Assembly (NCBI GenBank): GCA_958496175.1
Contig: OY292280.1
Location: 13,020,001-13,084,000, forward strand
Length of the DNA stretch: 64,000 nt
Origin: Sisyra terminalis
Lineage: Eukaryota; Arthropoda; Insecta; Neuroptera; Sisyridae
Direction: 5' to 3'
This document shows positions 20,366 through 33,400 of this stretch, one piece after another (position 1 is the first letter of the stretch; each line of letters begins with the position of its first letter). The notes beneath the pieces are model-generated. The model saw only the letters and a list, made by a program, of their open reading frames with translations, searched no databases and was not told the origin of the DNA. The translations under genes were made by a program, and so were the position numbers.

Positions 20366-20935
20366 CATTGCTTATATCCTTCTTTTTTCTGTTTAAAATT
20401 GTCCTTTTTACAACTTTGAAATAGAATTGTGATAGTCCTGCAATCCACAGGACGATTTTTTTTTCATATTATAAATCACTTGAAAGCCTTGATTTATAAT
20501 CCGTAAAGAAAGTAGACCTCATAATGAAATATAATCCCCTTGAAATGACCCATTTTCAGTCGAAATTTGCCGCCTAGATTATCAAGTCCTTAACTTCCCT
20601 TTTTGATTTCTCGGTCCAATATCCCAAATAAACAATATATTTTGCATTAGCAATGTTGAGGATGGTTCAAGCAATAATATTCTGCAATATTTCAGCGAAA
20701 AAAAATCCCATACATCCTTTTTTACGGTTGAAAATAAGTCTGTAAATATGGGCATATTTTAATTGCTTAAAAACTCATCCCTTATATCCTTTTTATACAC
20801 TTGAAAATAGTCCTTTTTGAAACTTTGAATTGATATTGCGGGTGTCTTTTTTCATATCAGACAAAAGTTGGTAAATACTATAGAATCCTTGCAAAGTTGA
20901 CTTATGGAGTAATACTATTCCTTTTCATTGTAATC
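20366..20935 (+). repeat. Decayed outlying monomers of the 339-bp satellite
   Basis: 20366-20700 follows the satellite consensus from CTTATATCCTT through TTGTCCTTTTT, AATCCGTAAAG, CCTTGAAATGACC and GCAATGTTGAGGATGGTT to GCGAAAAAAAATCCCAT, about one full unit, with heavy substitution. A short fragment is followed by a second partial unit from ATCCCTTATATCCTTTTTAT (20790-20809) to about 20930. Orientation is the same as in the main array. Confidence 0.75.
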
Positions 20936-21837
20936 ATTTACTAAAATTTGGTATGAAAATTCCAATAATGTAAAAGGAAACAAAGTGATTTATCGAAAAT
21001 TTCAAAATAGATTTACACCTTCTCAAACGTACAATAACAATAACAGGTAATTTAGCCTGAAGCATTGAACTTAAAAACCAAGAAATACAATGACCTAACT
21101 GTCAAATTGCTTTACATACATATTTACAAAGAAATAAATTAAATTAAATCAGTAAATAGCTTTTATTAAATAACATTCATTACTCTACTTGCTCTTTAAT
21201 AACTAAAGTATTTGCTCCGCATTTGAATTTCAAAATAGCAAATATATTTACCAAAACTTATAAATTTATAACGCACTCTATGTAGTGACGAGTAAACTAG
21301 CAGCACATATTTCAAGCTGAACCAACTTAAGTTTACAGTGCCACCTATGAGACAAAAGTTTGAACTCATAGCTTCCAACAAAATTGGAAACGCAACTTCG
21401 GCGTTGCTTTAATTTAAAATATAAGACACTAAGAATTGTCAAAAAATAAGAATGATTAAAGAAAACAATAACACGGAAATTAGATTAAATACTAAGTGAA
21501 ATTAAGGAAATGAATCTTGGGAATAATAAGATAAACTTCAGGTGCTATAATGTGAAACAATTAATATTTAATGTGAAATTGTGGAAATGGAAGCAATGTT
21601 TACTTAAGGTTACAGGTACGATCAGTCATTTTTGTATATATTTTTCTTGGTTTTCTTATATAATGACAGATAATATATTGTAAATTTGAAAAGAACTAAT
21701 ATGGGGAAGAATCTAATCAAATCATTTGTAAATATAAGCCACTAAGAGTGCAGCATAAATATTGTGAATATCAAAAGAATAACTCCATCCAAAACTCCAA
21801 TTGACATCACGGGATATTTAGGATCATAAACTTTTAT
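20936..21837. other. Unique-looking AT-rich DNA between satellite blocks
   Basis: About 900 bp that does not follow the satellite consensus, although satellite sequence lies on both sides. It may be an insertion into the array edge or unrecognisably decayed monomers. One short minus-strand frame (21196-21381) shows no family resemblance. No inverted ends or target duplication found. Confidence 0.4.
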
Positions 21838-21962
21838 AATGATAATTCGGATGTCTTTTTTAACAGATGACAACAAAAATTTAACACAATTACTCACGTA
21901 AGGGCGTTGTTCTTTAATCCGAAAAAAAAATCTCTCATAAGGAATAGTCCCCCTCAAAAATG
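21838..21962 (+). repeat. Diverged edge of the main satellite array
   Basis: Partial monomer: ATAATTCGGATGTCTTTTTT corresponds to ATATTGCGGGTGTTCTTTTG, followed by CTCACGTAAGGGCGTTGTTC and CCCCCTCAAAAATGACC. It is clearly homologous but with many changes, in contrast to the near-identical units that begin right after it. Confidence 0.8.
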
Positions 21963-23667
21963 ACCTTTTTTTCAAGCCAATTTGGTGCAAGCGTTTTCAC
22001 CTCCTTAATTTCCCAATTTAATTTTCCAAGGATCTAGTGAACCAATGCTTATGATTTTTTGCATAGTGGTTAAGGATGATTTAATTTGTAATATGCAATT
22101 CAATTTTGGCGAAACAAAACATCCCTTATATCCTTTTTATGCACTCGAAAATTGTCCTTTTTGAAACTTTGAAACGATATTGCGGGTGTTCTTTTGCACA
22201 CAGGATAAAAATTTTTTCACTCCACATCTCACGTAAGGACATTGTTTAATAATCCGTTGCGAAAATTAGCTGTTATAAGGAAAAGTCACCCCTCAAAAAT
22301 GACCTTTTTTTCAAGCCAATTTGGTGCAAGCGTTTTCACCTCCTTAATTTCCCAATTTAATTTTCCAAGGATCTAGTGAACCAATGCTTATGATTTTTTG
22401 CATAGTGGTTAAGGATGATTTAATTTATAATATGCAATTCAATTTTGGCGAAACAAAACATCCCTTATATCCTTTTTATGCACTCGAAAATTGTCCTTTT
22501 TGAAACTTTGAAACGATATTGCGGGTGTTCTTTTGCACACAGGATAAAAATTTTTTCACTCCACATCTCACGTAAGGACATTGTTTAATAATCCGTTGCG
22601 AAAATTAGCTGTTATAAGGAAAAGTCACCCCTCAAAAATGACCTTTTTTTCAAGCCAATTTGGTGCAAGCGTTTTCACCTCCTTAATTTCCCAATTTAAT
22701 TTTCCAAGGATCTAGTGAACCAATGCTTATGATTTTTTGCATAGTGGTTAAGGATGATTTAATTTGTAATATGCAATTCAATTTTGGCGAAACAAAACAT
22801 CCCTTATATCCTTTTTATGCACTCGAAAATTGTCCTTTTTGAAACTATGAAACGATATTGCGGGTGTTCTTTTGCACACAGGATAAAAATTTTTTCACTC
22901 CACATCTCACGTAAGGACATTGTTTAATAATCCGTTGCGAAAATTAGCTGTTATAAGGAAAAGTCACCCCTCAAAAATGACCTTTTTTTCAAGCCAATTT
23001 GGTGCAAGCGTTTTCACCTCCTTAATTTCCCAATTTAATTTTCCAAGGATCTAGTGAACCAATGCTTATGATTTTTTGCATAGTGGTTAAGGATGATTTA
23101 ATTTATAATATGCAATTCAATTTTGGCGAAACAAAACATCCCTTATATCCTTTTTATGCACTCGAAAATTGTCCTTTTTGAAACTTTGAAACGATATTGC
23201 GGGTGTTCTTTTGCACACAGGATAAAAATTTTTTCACTCCACATCTCACGTAAGGACATTGTTTAATAATCCGTTGCGAAAATTAGCTGTTATAAGGAAA
23301 AGTCACCCCTCAAAAATGACCTTTTTTTCAAGCCAATTTGGTGCAAGCGTTTTCACCTCCTTAATTTCCCAATTTAATTTTCCAAGGATCTAGTGAACCA
23401 ATGCTTATGATTTTTTGCATAGTGGTTAAGGATGATTTAATTTGTAATATGCAATTCAATTTTGGCGAAACAAAACATCCCTTATATCCTTTTTATGCAC
23501 TCGAAAATTGTCCTTTTTGAAACTATGAAACGATATTGCGGGTGTTCTTTTGCACACAGGATAAAAATTTTTTCACTCCACATCTCACGTAAGGACATTG
23601 TTTAATAATCCGTTGCGAAAATTAGCTGTTATAAGGAAAAGTCACCCCTCAAAAATGACCTTTTTTT

Positions 23668-26600
23668 CAAGCCAATTTGGTGCAAGCGTTTTCACCTCCT
23701 TAATTTCCCAATTTAATTTTCCAAGGATCTAGTGAACCAATGCTTATGATTTTTTGCATAGTGGATAAGGATGATTTAATTTGTAATATGCAATTCAATT
23801 TTGGCGAAACAAAACATCCCTTATATCCTTTTTATGCACTCGAAAATTGTCCTTTTTGAAACTTTGAAACGATATTGCGGGTGTTCTTTTGCACACAGGA
23901 TAAAAATTTTTTCACTCCACATCTCACGTAAGGACATTGTTTAATAATCCGTTGCGAAAATTAGCTGTTATAAGGAAAAGTCACCCCTCAAAAATGACCT
24001 TTTTTTCAAGCCAATTTGGTGCAAGCGTTTTCACCTCCTTAATTTCCCAATTTAATTTTCCAAGGATCTAGTGAACCAATGCTTATGATTTTTTGCATAG
24101 TGGTTAAGGATGATTTAATTTATAATATGCAATTCAATTTTGGCGAAACAAAACATCCCTTATATCCTATTTATGCACTCGAAAATTGTCCTTTTTGAAA
24201 CTTTGAAACGATATTGCGGGTGTTCTTTTGCACACAGGATAAAAATTTTTTCACTCCACATCTCACGTAAGGACATTGTTTAATAATCCGTTGCGAAAAT
24301 TAGCTGTTATAAGGAAAAGTCACCCCTCAAAAATGACCTTTTTTTCAAGCCAATTTGGTGCAAGCGTTTTCACCTCCTTAATTTCCCAATTTAATTTTCC
24401 AAGGATCTAGTGAACCAATGCTTATGATTTTTTGCATAGTGGTTAAGGATGATTTAATTTGTAATATACAATTCAATTTTGGCGAAACAAAGCATCCCTT
24501 ATATCCTTTTTATGCACTCGAAAATTGTCCTTTTTGAAACTTTGAAACGATATTGCGGGTGTTCTTTTGCACACAGGATAAAAATTTTTTCACTCCACAT
24601 CTCACGTAAGGACATTGTTTAATAATCCGTTGCGAAAATTAGCTGTTATAAGGAAAAGTCACCCCTCAAAAATGACCTTTTTTTCAAGCCAATTTGGTGC
24701 AAGCGTTTTCACCTCCTTAATTTCCCAATTTAATTTTCCAAGGATCTAGTGAACCAATGCTTATGATTTTTTGCATAGTGGTTAAGGATGATTTAATTTG
24801 TAATATGCAATTCAATTTTGGCGAAACAAAACATCCCTTATATCCTTTTTATGCACTCGAAAATTGTCCTTTTTGAAACTTTGAAACGATATTGCGGGTG
24901 TTCTTTTGCACACAGGATAAAAATTTTTTCACTCCACATCTCACGTAAGGACATTGTTTAATAATCCGTTGCGAAAATTAGCTGTTATAAGGAAAAGTCA
25001 CCCCTCAAAAATGACCTTTTTTTCAAGCCAATTTGGTGCAAGCGTTTTCACCTCCTTAATTTCCCAATTTAATTTTCCAAGGATCTAGTGAACCAATGCT
25101 TATGATTTTTTGCATAGTGGTTAAGGATGATTTAATTTGTAATATGCAATTCAATTTTGGCGAAACAAAACATCCCTTATATCCTTTTTATGCACTCGAA
25201 AATTGTCCTTTTTGAAACTTTGAAACGATATTGCGGGTGTTCTTTTGCACACAGGATAAAAATTTTTTCACTCCACATCTCACGTAAGGACATTGTTTAA
25301 TAATCCGTTGCGAAAATTAGCTGTTATAAGGAAAAGTCACCCCTCAAAAATGACCTTTTTTTCAAGCCAATTTGGTGCAAGCGTTTTCACCTCCTTAATT
25401 TCCCAATTTAATTTTCCAAGGATCTAGTGAACCAATGCTTATGATTTTTTGCATAGTGGTTAAGGATGATTTAATTTATAATATGCAATTCAATTTTGGC
25501 GAAACAAAACATCCCTTATATCCTTTTTATGCACTCGAAAATTGTCCTTTTTGAAACTTTGAAACGATATTGCGGGTGTTCTTTTGCACACAGGATAAAA
25601 ATTTTTTCACTCCACATCTCACGTAAGGACATTGTTTAATAATCCGTTGCGAAAATTAGCTGTTATAAGGAAAAGTCACCCCTCAAAAATGACCTTTTTT
25701 TCAAGCCAATTTGGTGCAAGCGTTTTCACCTCCTTAATTTCCCAATTTAATTTTCCAAGGATCTAGTGAACCAATGCTTATGATTTTTTGCATAGTGGAT
25801 AAGGATGATTTAATTTGTAATATGCAATTCAATTTTGGCGAAACAAAACATCCCTTATATCCTTTTTATGCACTCGAAAATTGTCCTTTTTGAAACTTTG
25901 AAACGATATTGCGGGTGTTCTTTTGCACACAGGATAAAAATTTTTTCACTCCACATCTCACGTAAGGACATTGTTTAATAATCCGTTGCGAAAATTAGCT
26001 GTTATAAGGAAAAGTCACCCCTCAAAAATGACCTTTTTTTCAAGCCAATTTGGTGCAAGCGTTTTCACCTCCTTAATTTCCCAATTTAATTTTCCAAGGA
26101 TCTAGTGAACCAATGCTTATGATTTTTTGCATAGTGGTTAAGGATGATTTAATTTATAATATGCAATTCAATTTTGGCGAAACAAAACATCCCTTATATC
26201 CTATTTATGCACTCGAAAATTGTCCTTTTTGAAACTTAGAAACGATATTGCGGGTGTTCTTTTGCACACAGGATAAAAATTTTTTCACTCCACATCTCAC
26301 GTAAGGACATTGTTTAATAATCCGTTGCGAAAATTAGCTGTTATAAGGAAAAGTCACCCCTCAAAAATGACCTTTTTTTCAAGCCAATTTGGTGCAAGCG
26401 TTTTCACCTCCTTAATTTCCCAATTTAATTTTCCAAGGATCTAGTGAACCAATGCTTATGATTTTTTGCATAGTGGTTAAGGATGATTTAATTTATAATA
26501 TGCAATTCAATTTTGGCGAAACAAAACATCCCTTATATCCTTTTTATGCACTCGAAAATTGTCCTTTTTGAAACTTTGAAACGATATTGCGGGTGTTCTT

Positions 26601-29600
26601 TTGCACACAGGATAAAAATTTTTTCACTCCACATCTCACGTAAGGACATTGTTTAATAATCCGTTGCGAAAATTAGCTGTTATAAGGAAAAGTCACCCCT
26701 CAAAAATGACCTTTTTTTCAAGCCAATTTGGTGCAAGCGTTTTCACCTCCTTAATTTCCCAATTTAATTTTCCAAGGATCTAGTGAACCAATGCTTATGA
26801 TTTTTTGCATAGTGGTTAAGGATGATTTAATTTGTAATATGCAATTCAATTTTGGCGAAACAAAACATCCCTTATATCCTTTTTATGCACTCGAAAATTG
26901 TCCTTTTTGAAACTTTGAAACGATATTGCGGGTGTTCTTTTGCACACAGGATAAAAATTTTTTCACTCCACATCTCACGTAAGGACATTGTTTAATAATC
27001 CGTTGCGAAAATTAGCTGTTATAAGGAAAAGTCACCCCTCAAAAATGACCTTTTTTTCAAGCCAATTTGGTGCAAGCGTTTTCACCTCCTTAATTTCCCA
27101 ATTTAATTTTCCAAGGATCTAGTGAACCAATGCTTATGATTTTTTGCATAGTGGTTAAGGATGATTTAATTTGTAATATGCAATTCAATTTTGGCGAAAC
27201 AAAACATCCCTTATATCCTTTTTATGCACTCGAAAATTGTCCTTTTTGAAACTTTGAAACGATATTGCGGGTGTTCTTTTGCACACAGGATAAAAATTTT
27301 TTCACTCCACATCTCACGTAAGGACATTGTTTAATAATCCGTTGCGAAAATTAGCTGTTATAAGGAAAAGTCACCCCTCAAAAATGACCTTTTTTTCAAG
27401 CCAATTTGGTGCAAGCGTTTTCACCTCCTTAATTTCCCAATTTAATTTTCCAAGGATCTAGTGAACCAATGCTTATGATTTTTTGCATAGTGGTTAAGGA
27501 TGATTTAATTTGTAATATACAATTCAATTTTGGCGAAACAAAGCATCCCTTATATCCTTTTTATGCACTCGAAAATTGTCCTTTTTGAAACTTTGAAACG
27601 ATATTGCGGGTGTTCTTTTGCACACAGGATAAAAATTTTTTCACTCCACATCTCACGTAAGGACATTGTTTAATAATCCGTTGCGAAAATTAGCTGTTAT
27701 AAGGAAAAGTCACCCCTCAAAAATGACCTTTTTTTCAAGCCAATTTGGTGCAAGCGTTTTCACCTCCTTAATTTCCCAATTTAATTTTCCAAGGATCTAG
27801 TGAACCAATGCTTATGATTTTTTGCATAGTGGTTAAGGATGATTTAATTTGTAATATACAATTCAATTTTGGCGAAACAAAGCATCCCTTATATCCTTTT
27901 TATGCACTCGAAAATTGTCCTTTTTGAAACTTTGAAACGATATTGCGGGTGTTCTTTTGCACACAGGATAAAAAATTTTTCACTCCACATCTCACGTAAG
28001 GACATTGTTTAATAATCCGTTGCGAAAATTAGCTGTTATAAGGAAAAGTCACCCCTCAAAAATGACCTTTTTTTCAAGCCAATTTGGTGCAAGCGTTTTC
28101 ACCTCCTTAATTTCCCAATTAAATTTTCCAAGGATCTAGTGAACCAATGCTTATGATTTTTTGCATAGTGGTTAAGGATGATTTAATTTATAATATGCAA
28201 TTCAATTTTGGCGAAACAAAACATCCCTTATATCCTTTTTATGCACTCGAAAATTGTCCTTTTTGAAACTTTGAAACGATATTGCGGGTGTTCTTTTGCA
28301 CACAGGATAAAAATTTTTTCACTCCACATCTCACGTAAGGACATTGTTTAATAATCCGTTGCGAAAATTAGCTGTTATAAGGAAAAGTCACCCCTCAAAA
28401 ATGACCTTTTTTTCAAGCCAATTTGGTGCAAGCGTTTTCACCTCCTTAATTTCCCAATTTAATTTTCCAAGGATCTAGTGAACCAATGCTTATGATTTTT
28501 TGCATAGTGGTTAAGGATGATTTAATTTGTAATATGCAATTCAATTTTGGCGAAACAAAACATCCCTTATATCCTTTTTATGCACTCGAAAATTGTCCTT
28601 TTTGAAACTTTGAAACGATATTGCGGGTGTTCTTTTGCACACAGGATAAAAATTTTTTCACTCCACATCTCACGTAAGGACATTGTTTAATAATCCGTTG
28701 CGAAAATTAGCTGTTATAAGGAAAAGTCACCCCTCAAAAATGACCTTTTTTTCAAGCCAATTTGGTGCAAGCGTTTTCACCTCCTTAATTTCCCAATTTA
28801 ATTTTCCAAGGATCTAGTGAACCAATGCTTATGATTTTTTGCATAGTGGTTAAGGATGATTTAATTTATAATATGCAATTCAATTTTGGCGAAACAAAAC
28901 ATCCCTTATATCCTTTTTATGCACTTGAAAATTGTCCTTTTTGAAACTTTGAAACGATATTGCGGGTGTTCTTTTGCACACAGGATAAAAATTTTTTCAC
29001 TCCACATCTCACGTAAGGACATTGTTTAATAATCCGTTGCGAAAATTAGCTGTTATAAGGAAAAGTCACCCCTCAAAAATGACCTTTTTTTCAAGCCAAT
29101 TTGGTGCAAGCGTTTTCACCTCCTTAATTTCCCAATTTAATTTTCCAAGGATCTAGTGAACCAATGCTTATGATTTTTTGCATAGTGGTTAAGGATGATT
29201 TAATTTGTAATATGCAATTCAATTTTGGCGAAACAAAACATCCCTTATATCCTTTTTATGCACTCGAAAATTGTCCTTTTTGAAACTTTGAAACGATATT
29301 GCGGGTGTTCTTTTGCACACAGGATAAAAATTTTTTCACTCCACATCTCACGTAAGGACATTGTTTAATAATCCGTTGCGAAAATTAGCTGTTATAAGGA
29401 AAAGTCACCCCTCAAAAATGACCTTTTTTTCAAGCCAATTTGGTGCAAGCGTTTTCACCTCCTTAATTTCCCAATTTAATTTTCCAAGGATCTAGTGAAC
29501 CAATGCTTATGATTTTTTGCATAGTGGTTAAGGATGATTTAATTTGTAATATGCAATTCAATTTTGGCGAAACAAAACATCCCTTATATCCTTTTTATGC

Positions 29601-30447
29601 ACTCGAAAATTGTCCTTTTTGAAACTTTGAAACGATATTGCGGGTGTTCTTTTGCACACAGGATAAAAATTTTTTCACTCCACATCTCACGTAAGGACAT
29701 TGTTTAATAATCCGTTGCGAAAATTAGCTGTTATAAGGAAAAGTCACCCCTCAAAAATGACCTTTTTTTCAAGCCAATTTGGTGCAAGCGTTTTCACCTC
29801 CTTAATTTCCCAATTTAATTTTCCAAGGATCTAGTGAACCAATGCTTATGATTTTTTGCATAGTGGTTAAGGATGATTTAATTTGTAATATGCAATTCAA
29901 TTTTGGCGAAACAAAACATCCCTTATATCCTTTTTATGCACTCGAAAATTGTCCTTTTTGAAACTTTGAAACGATATTGCGGGTGTTCTTTTGCACACAG
30001 GATAAAAATTTTTTCACTCCACATCTCACGTAAGGACATTGTTTAATAATCCGTTGCGAAAATTAGCTGTTATAAGGAAAAGTCACCCCTCAAAAATGAC
30101 CTTTTTTTCAAGCCAATTTGGTGCAAGCGTTTTCACCTCCTTAATTTCCCAATTTAATTTTCCAAGGATCTAGTGAACCAATGCTTATGATTTTTTGCAT
30201 AGTGGTTAAGGATGATTTAATTTGTAATATACAATTCAATTTTGGCGAAACAAAGCATCCCTTATATCCTTTTTATGCACTCGAAAATTGTCCTTTTTGA
30301 AACTTTGAAACGATATTGCGGGTGTTCTTTTGCACACAGGATAAAAATTTTTTCACTCCACATCTCACGTAAGGACATTGTTTAATAATCCGTTGCGAAA
30401 ATTAGCTGTTATAAGGAAAAGTCACCCCTCAAAAATGACCTTTTTTT
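23668..30447 (+). repeat. 20-monomer block duplicated within the satellite (copy A)
   Basis: The order of diagnostic variants (ATAATATACAATT-type monomers at 24346, 27397, 27736 and 30109; GAAACTTAGAAAC at 26041; CCCAATTAAATT at 28075; GCACTTGAAAA at 28753) is repeated at 39262-45702 with an offset of 46 monomers (15,594 bp). The last part is offset 45 monomers, so one monomer was lost or gained. Confidence 0.85.
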
Positions 30448-33400
30448 CAAGCCAATTTGGTGCAAGCGTTTTCACCTCCTTAATTTCCCAATTTAATTTT
30501 CCTAGGATCTAGTGAACCAATGCTTATGATTTTTTGCATAGTGGTTAAGGATGATTTAATTTATAATATGCAATTCAATTTTGGCGAAACAAAACATCCC
30601 TTATATCCTTTTTATGCACTCGAAAATTGTCCTTTTTGAAACTTTGAAACGATATTGCGGGTGTTCTTTTGCACACAGGATAAAAATTTTTTCACTCCAC
30701 ATCTCACGTAAGGACATTGTTTAATAATCCGTTGCGAAAATTAGCTGTTATAAGGAAAAGTCACCCCTCAAAAATGACCTTTTTTTCAAGCCAATTTGGT
30801 GCAAGCGTTTTCACCTCCTTAATTTCCCAATTTAATTTTCCTAGGATCTAGTGAACCAATGCTTATGATTTTTTGCATAGTGGTTAAGGATGATTTAATT
30901 TATAATATGCAATTCAATTTTGGCGAAACAAAACATCCCTTATATCCTTTTTATGCACTCGAAAATTGTCCTTTTTGAAACTTTGAATCGATATTGCGGG
31001 TGTTCTTTTGCACACAGGATAAAAAATTTTTCACTCCACATCTCACGTAAGGACATTGTTTAATAATCCGTTGCGAAAATTAGCTGTTATAAGGAAAAGT
31101 CACCCCTCAAAAATGACCTTTTTTTCAAGCCAATTTGGTGCAAGCGTTTTCACCTCCTTAATTTCCCAATTTAATTTTCCAAGGATCTAGTGAACCAATG
31201 CTTATGATTTTTTGCATAGTGGTTAAGGATGATTTAATTTATAATATGCAATTCAATTTTGGCGAAACAAAACATCCCTTATATCATTTTTATGCACTCG
31301 AAAATTGTCCTTTTTGAAACTTTGAAACGATATTGCGGGTGTTCTTTTGCACACAGGATAAAAATTTTTTCACTCCACATCTCACGTAAGGACATTGTTT
31401 AATAATCCGTTGCGAAAATTAGCTGTTATAAGGAAAAGTCACCCCTCAAAAATGACCTTTTTTTCAAGCCAATTTGGTGCAAGCGTTTTCACCTCCTTAA
31501 TTTCCCAATTTAATTTTCCAAGGATCTAGTGAACCAATGCTTATGATTTTTTGCATAGTGGTTAAGGATGATTTAATTTATAATATGCAATTCAATTTTG
31601 GCGAAACAAAACATCCCTTATATCCTTTTTATGCACTCGAAAATTGTCCTTTTTGAAACTTTGAAACGATATTGCGGGTGTTCTTTTGCACACAGGATAA
31701 AAATTTTTTCACTCCACATCTCACGTAAGGACATTGTTTAATAATCCGTTGCGAAAATTAGCTGTTATAAGGAAAAGTCACCCCTCAAAAATGACCTTTT
31801 TTTCAAGCCAATTTGGTGCAAGCGTTTTCACCTCCTTAATTTCCCAATTTAATTTTCCAAGGATCTAGTGAACCAATGCTTATGATTTTTTGCATAGTGG
31901 TTAAGGATGATTTAATTTGTAATATGCAATTCAATTTTGGCGAAACAAAACATCCCTTATATCCTTTTTATGCACTCGAAAATTGTCCTTTTTGAAACTA
32001 TGAAACGATATTGCGGGTGTTCTTTTGCACACAGGATAAAAATTTTTTCACTCCACATCTCACGTAAGGACATTGTTTAATAATCCGTTGCGAAAATTAG
32101 CTGTTATAAGGAAAAGTCACCCCTCAAAAATGACCTTTTTTTCAAGCCAATTTGGTGCAAGCGTTTTCACCTCCTTAATTTCCCAATTTAATTTTCCAAG
32201 GATCTAGTGAACCAATGCTTATGATTTTTTGCATAGTGGATAAGGATGATTTAATTTGTAATATGCAATTCAATTTTGGCGAAACAAAACATCCCTTATA
32301 TCCTTTTTATGCACTCGAAAATTGTCCTTTTTGAAACTTTGAAACGATATTGCGGGTGTTCTTTTGCACACAGGATAAAAATTTTTTCACTCCACATCTC
32401 ACGTAAGGACATTGTTTAATAATCCGTTGCGAAAATTAGCTGTTATAAGGAAAAGTCACCCCTCAAAAATGACCTTTTTTTCAAGCCAATTTGGTGCAAG
32501 CGTTTTCACCTCCTTAATTTCCCAATTTAATTTTCCAAGGATCTAGTGAACCAATGCTTATGATTTTTTGCATAGTGGTTAAGGATGATTTAATTTATAA
32601 TATGCAATTCAATTTTGGCGAAACAAAACATCCCTTATATCCTTTTTATGCACTCGAAAATTGTCCTTTTTGAAACTTTGAAACGATATTGCGGGTGTTC
32701 TTTTGCACACAGGATAAAAATTTTTTCACTCCACATCTCACGTAAGGACATTGTTTAATAATCCGTTGCGAAAATTAGCTGTTATAAGGAAAAGTCACCC
32801 CTCAAAAATGACCTTTTTTTCAAGCCAATTTGGTGCAAGCGTTTTCACCTCCTTAATTTCCCAATTTAATTTTCCTAGGATCTAGTGAACCAATGCTTAT
32901 GATTTTTTGCATAGTGGTTAAGGATGATTTAATTTATAATATGCAATTCAATTTTGGCGAAACAAAACATCCCTTATATCCTTTTTATGCACTCGAAAAT
33001 TGTCCTTTTTGAAACTTTGAATCGATATTGCGGGTGTTCTTTTGCACACAGGATAAAACATTTTTCACTCCACATCTCACGTAAGGACATTGTTTAATAA
33101 TCCGTTGCGAAAATTAGCTGTTATAAGGAAAAGTCACCCCTCAAAAATGACCTTTTTTTCAAGCCAATTTGGTGCAAGCGTTTTCACCTCCTTAATTTCC
33201 CAATTTAATTTTCCAAGGATCTAGTGAACCAATGCTTATGATTTTTTGCATAGTGGTTAAGGATGATTTAATTTATAATATGCAATTCAATTTTGGCGAA
33301 ACAAAACATCCCTTATATCATTTTTATGCACTCGAAAATTGTCCTTTTTGAAACTTTGAAACGATATTGCGGGTGTTCTTTTGCACACAGGATAAAAATT

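Noticed and set aside
22180..22200. CENP-B box in the satellite monomer
   Set aside because: Only the CGGG half is matched in GATATTGCGGGTG; the TTCG half and the central A are not in the required positions.
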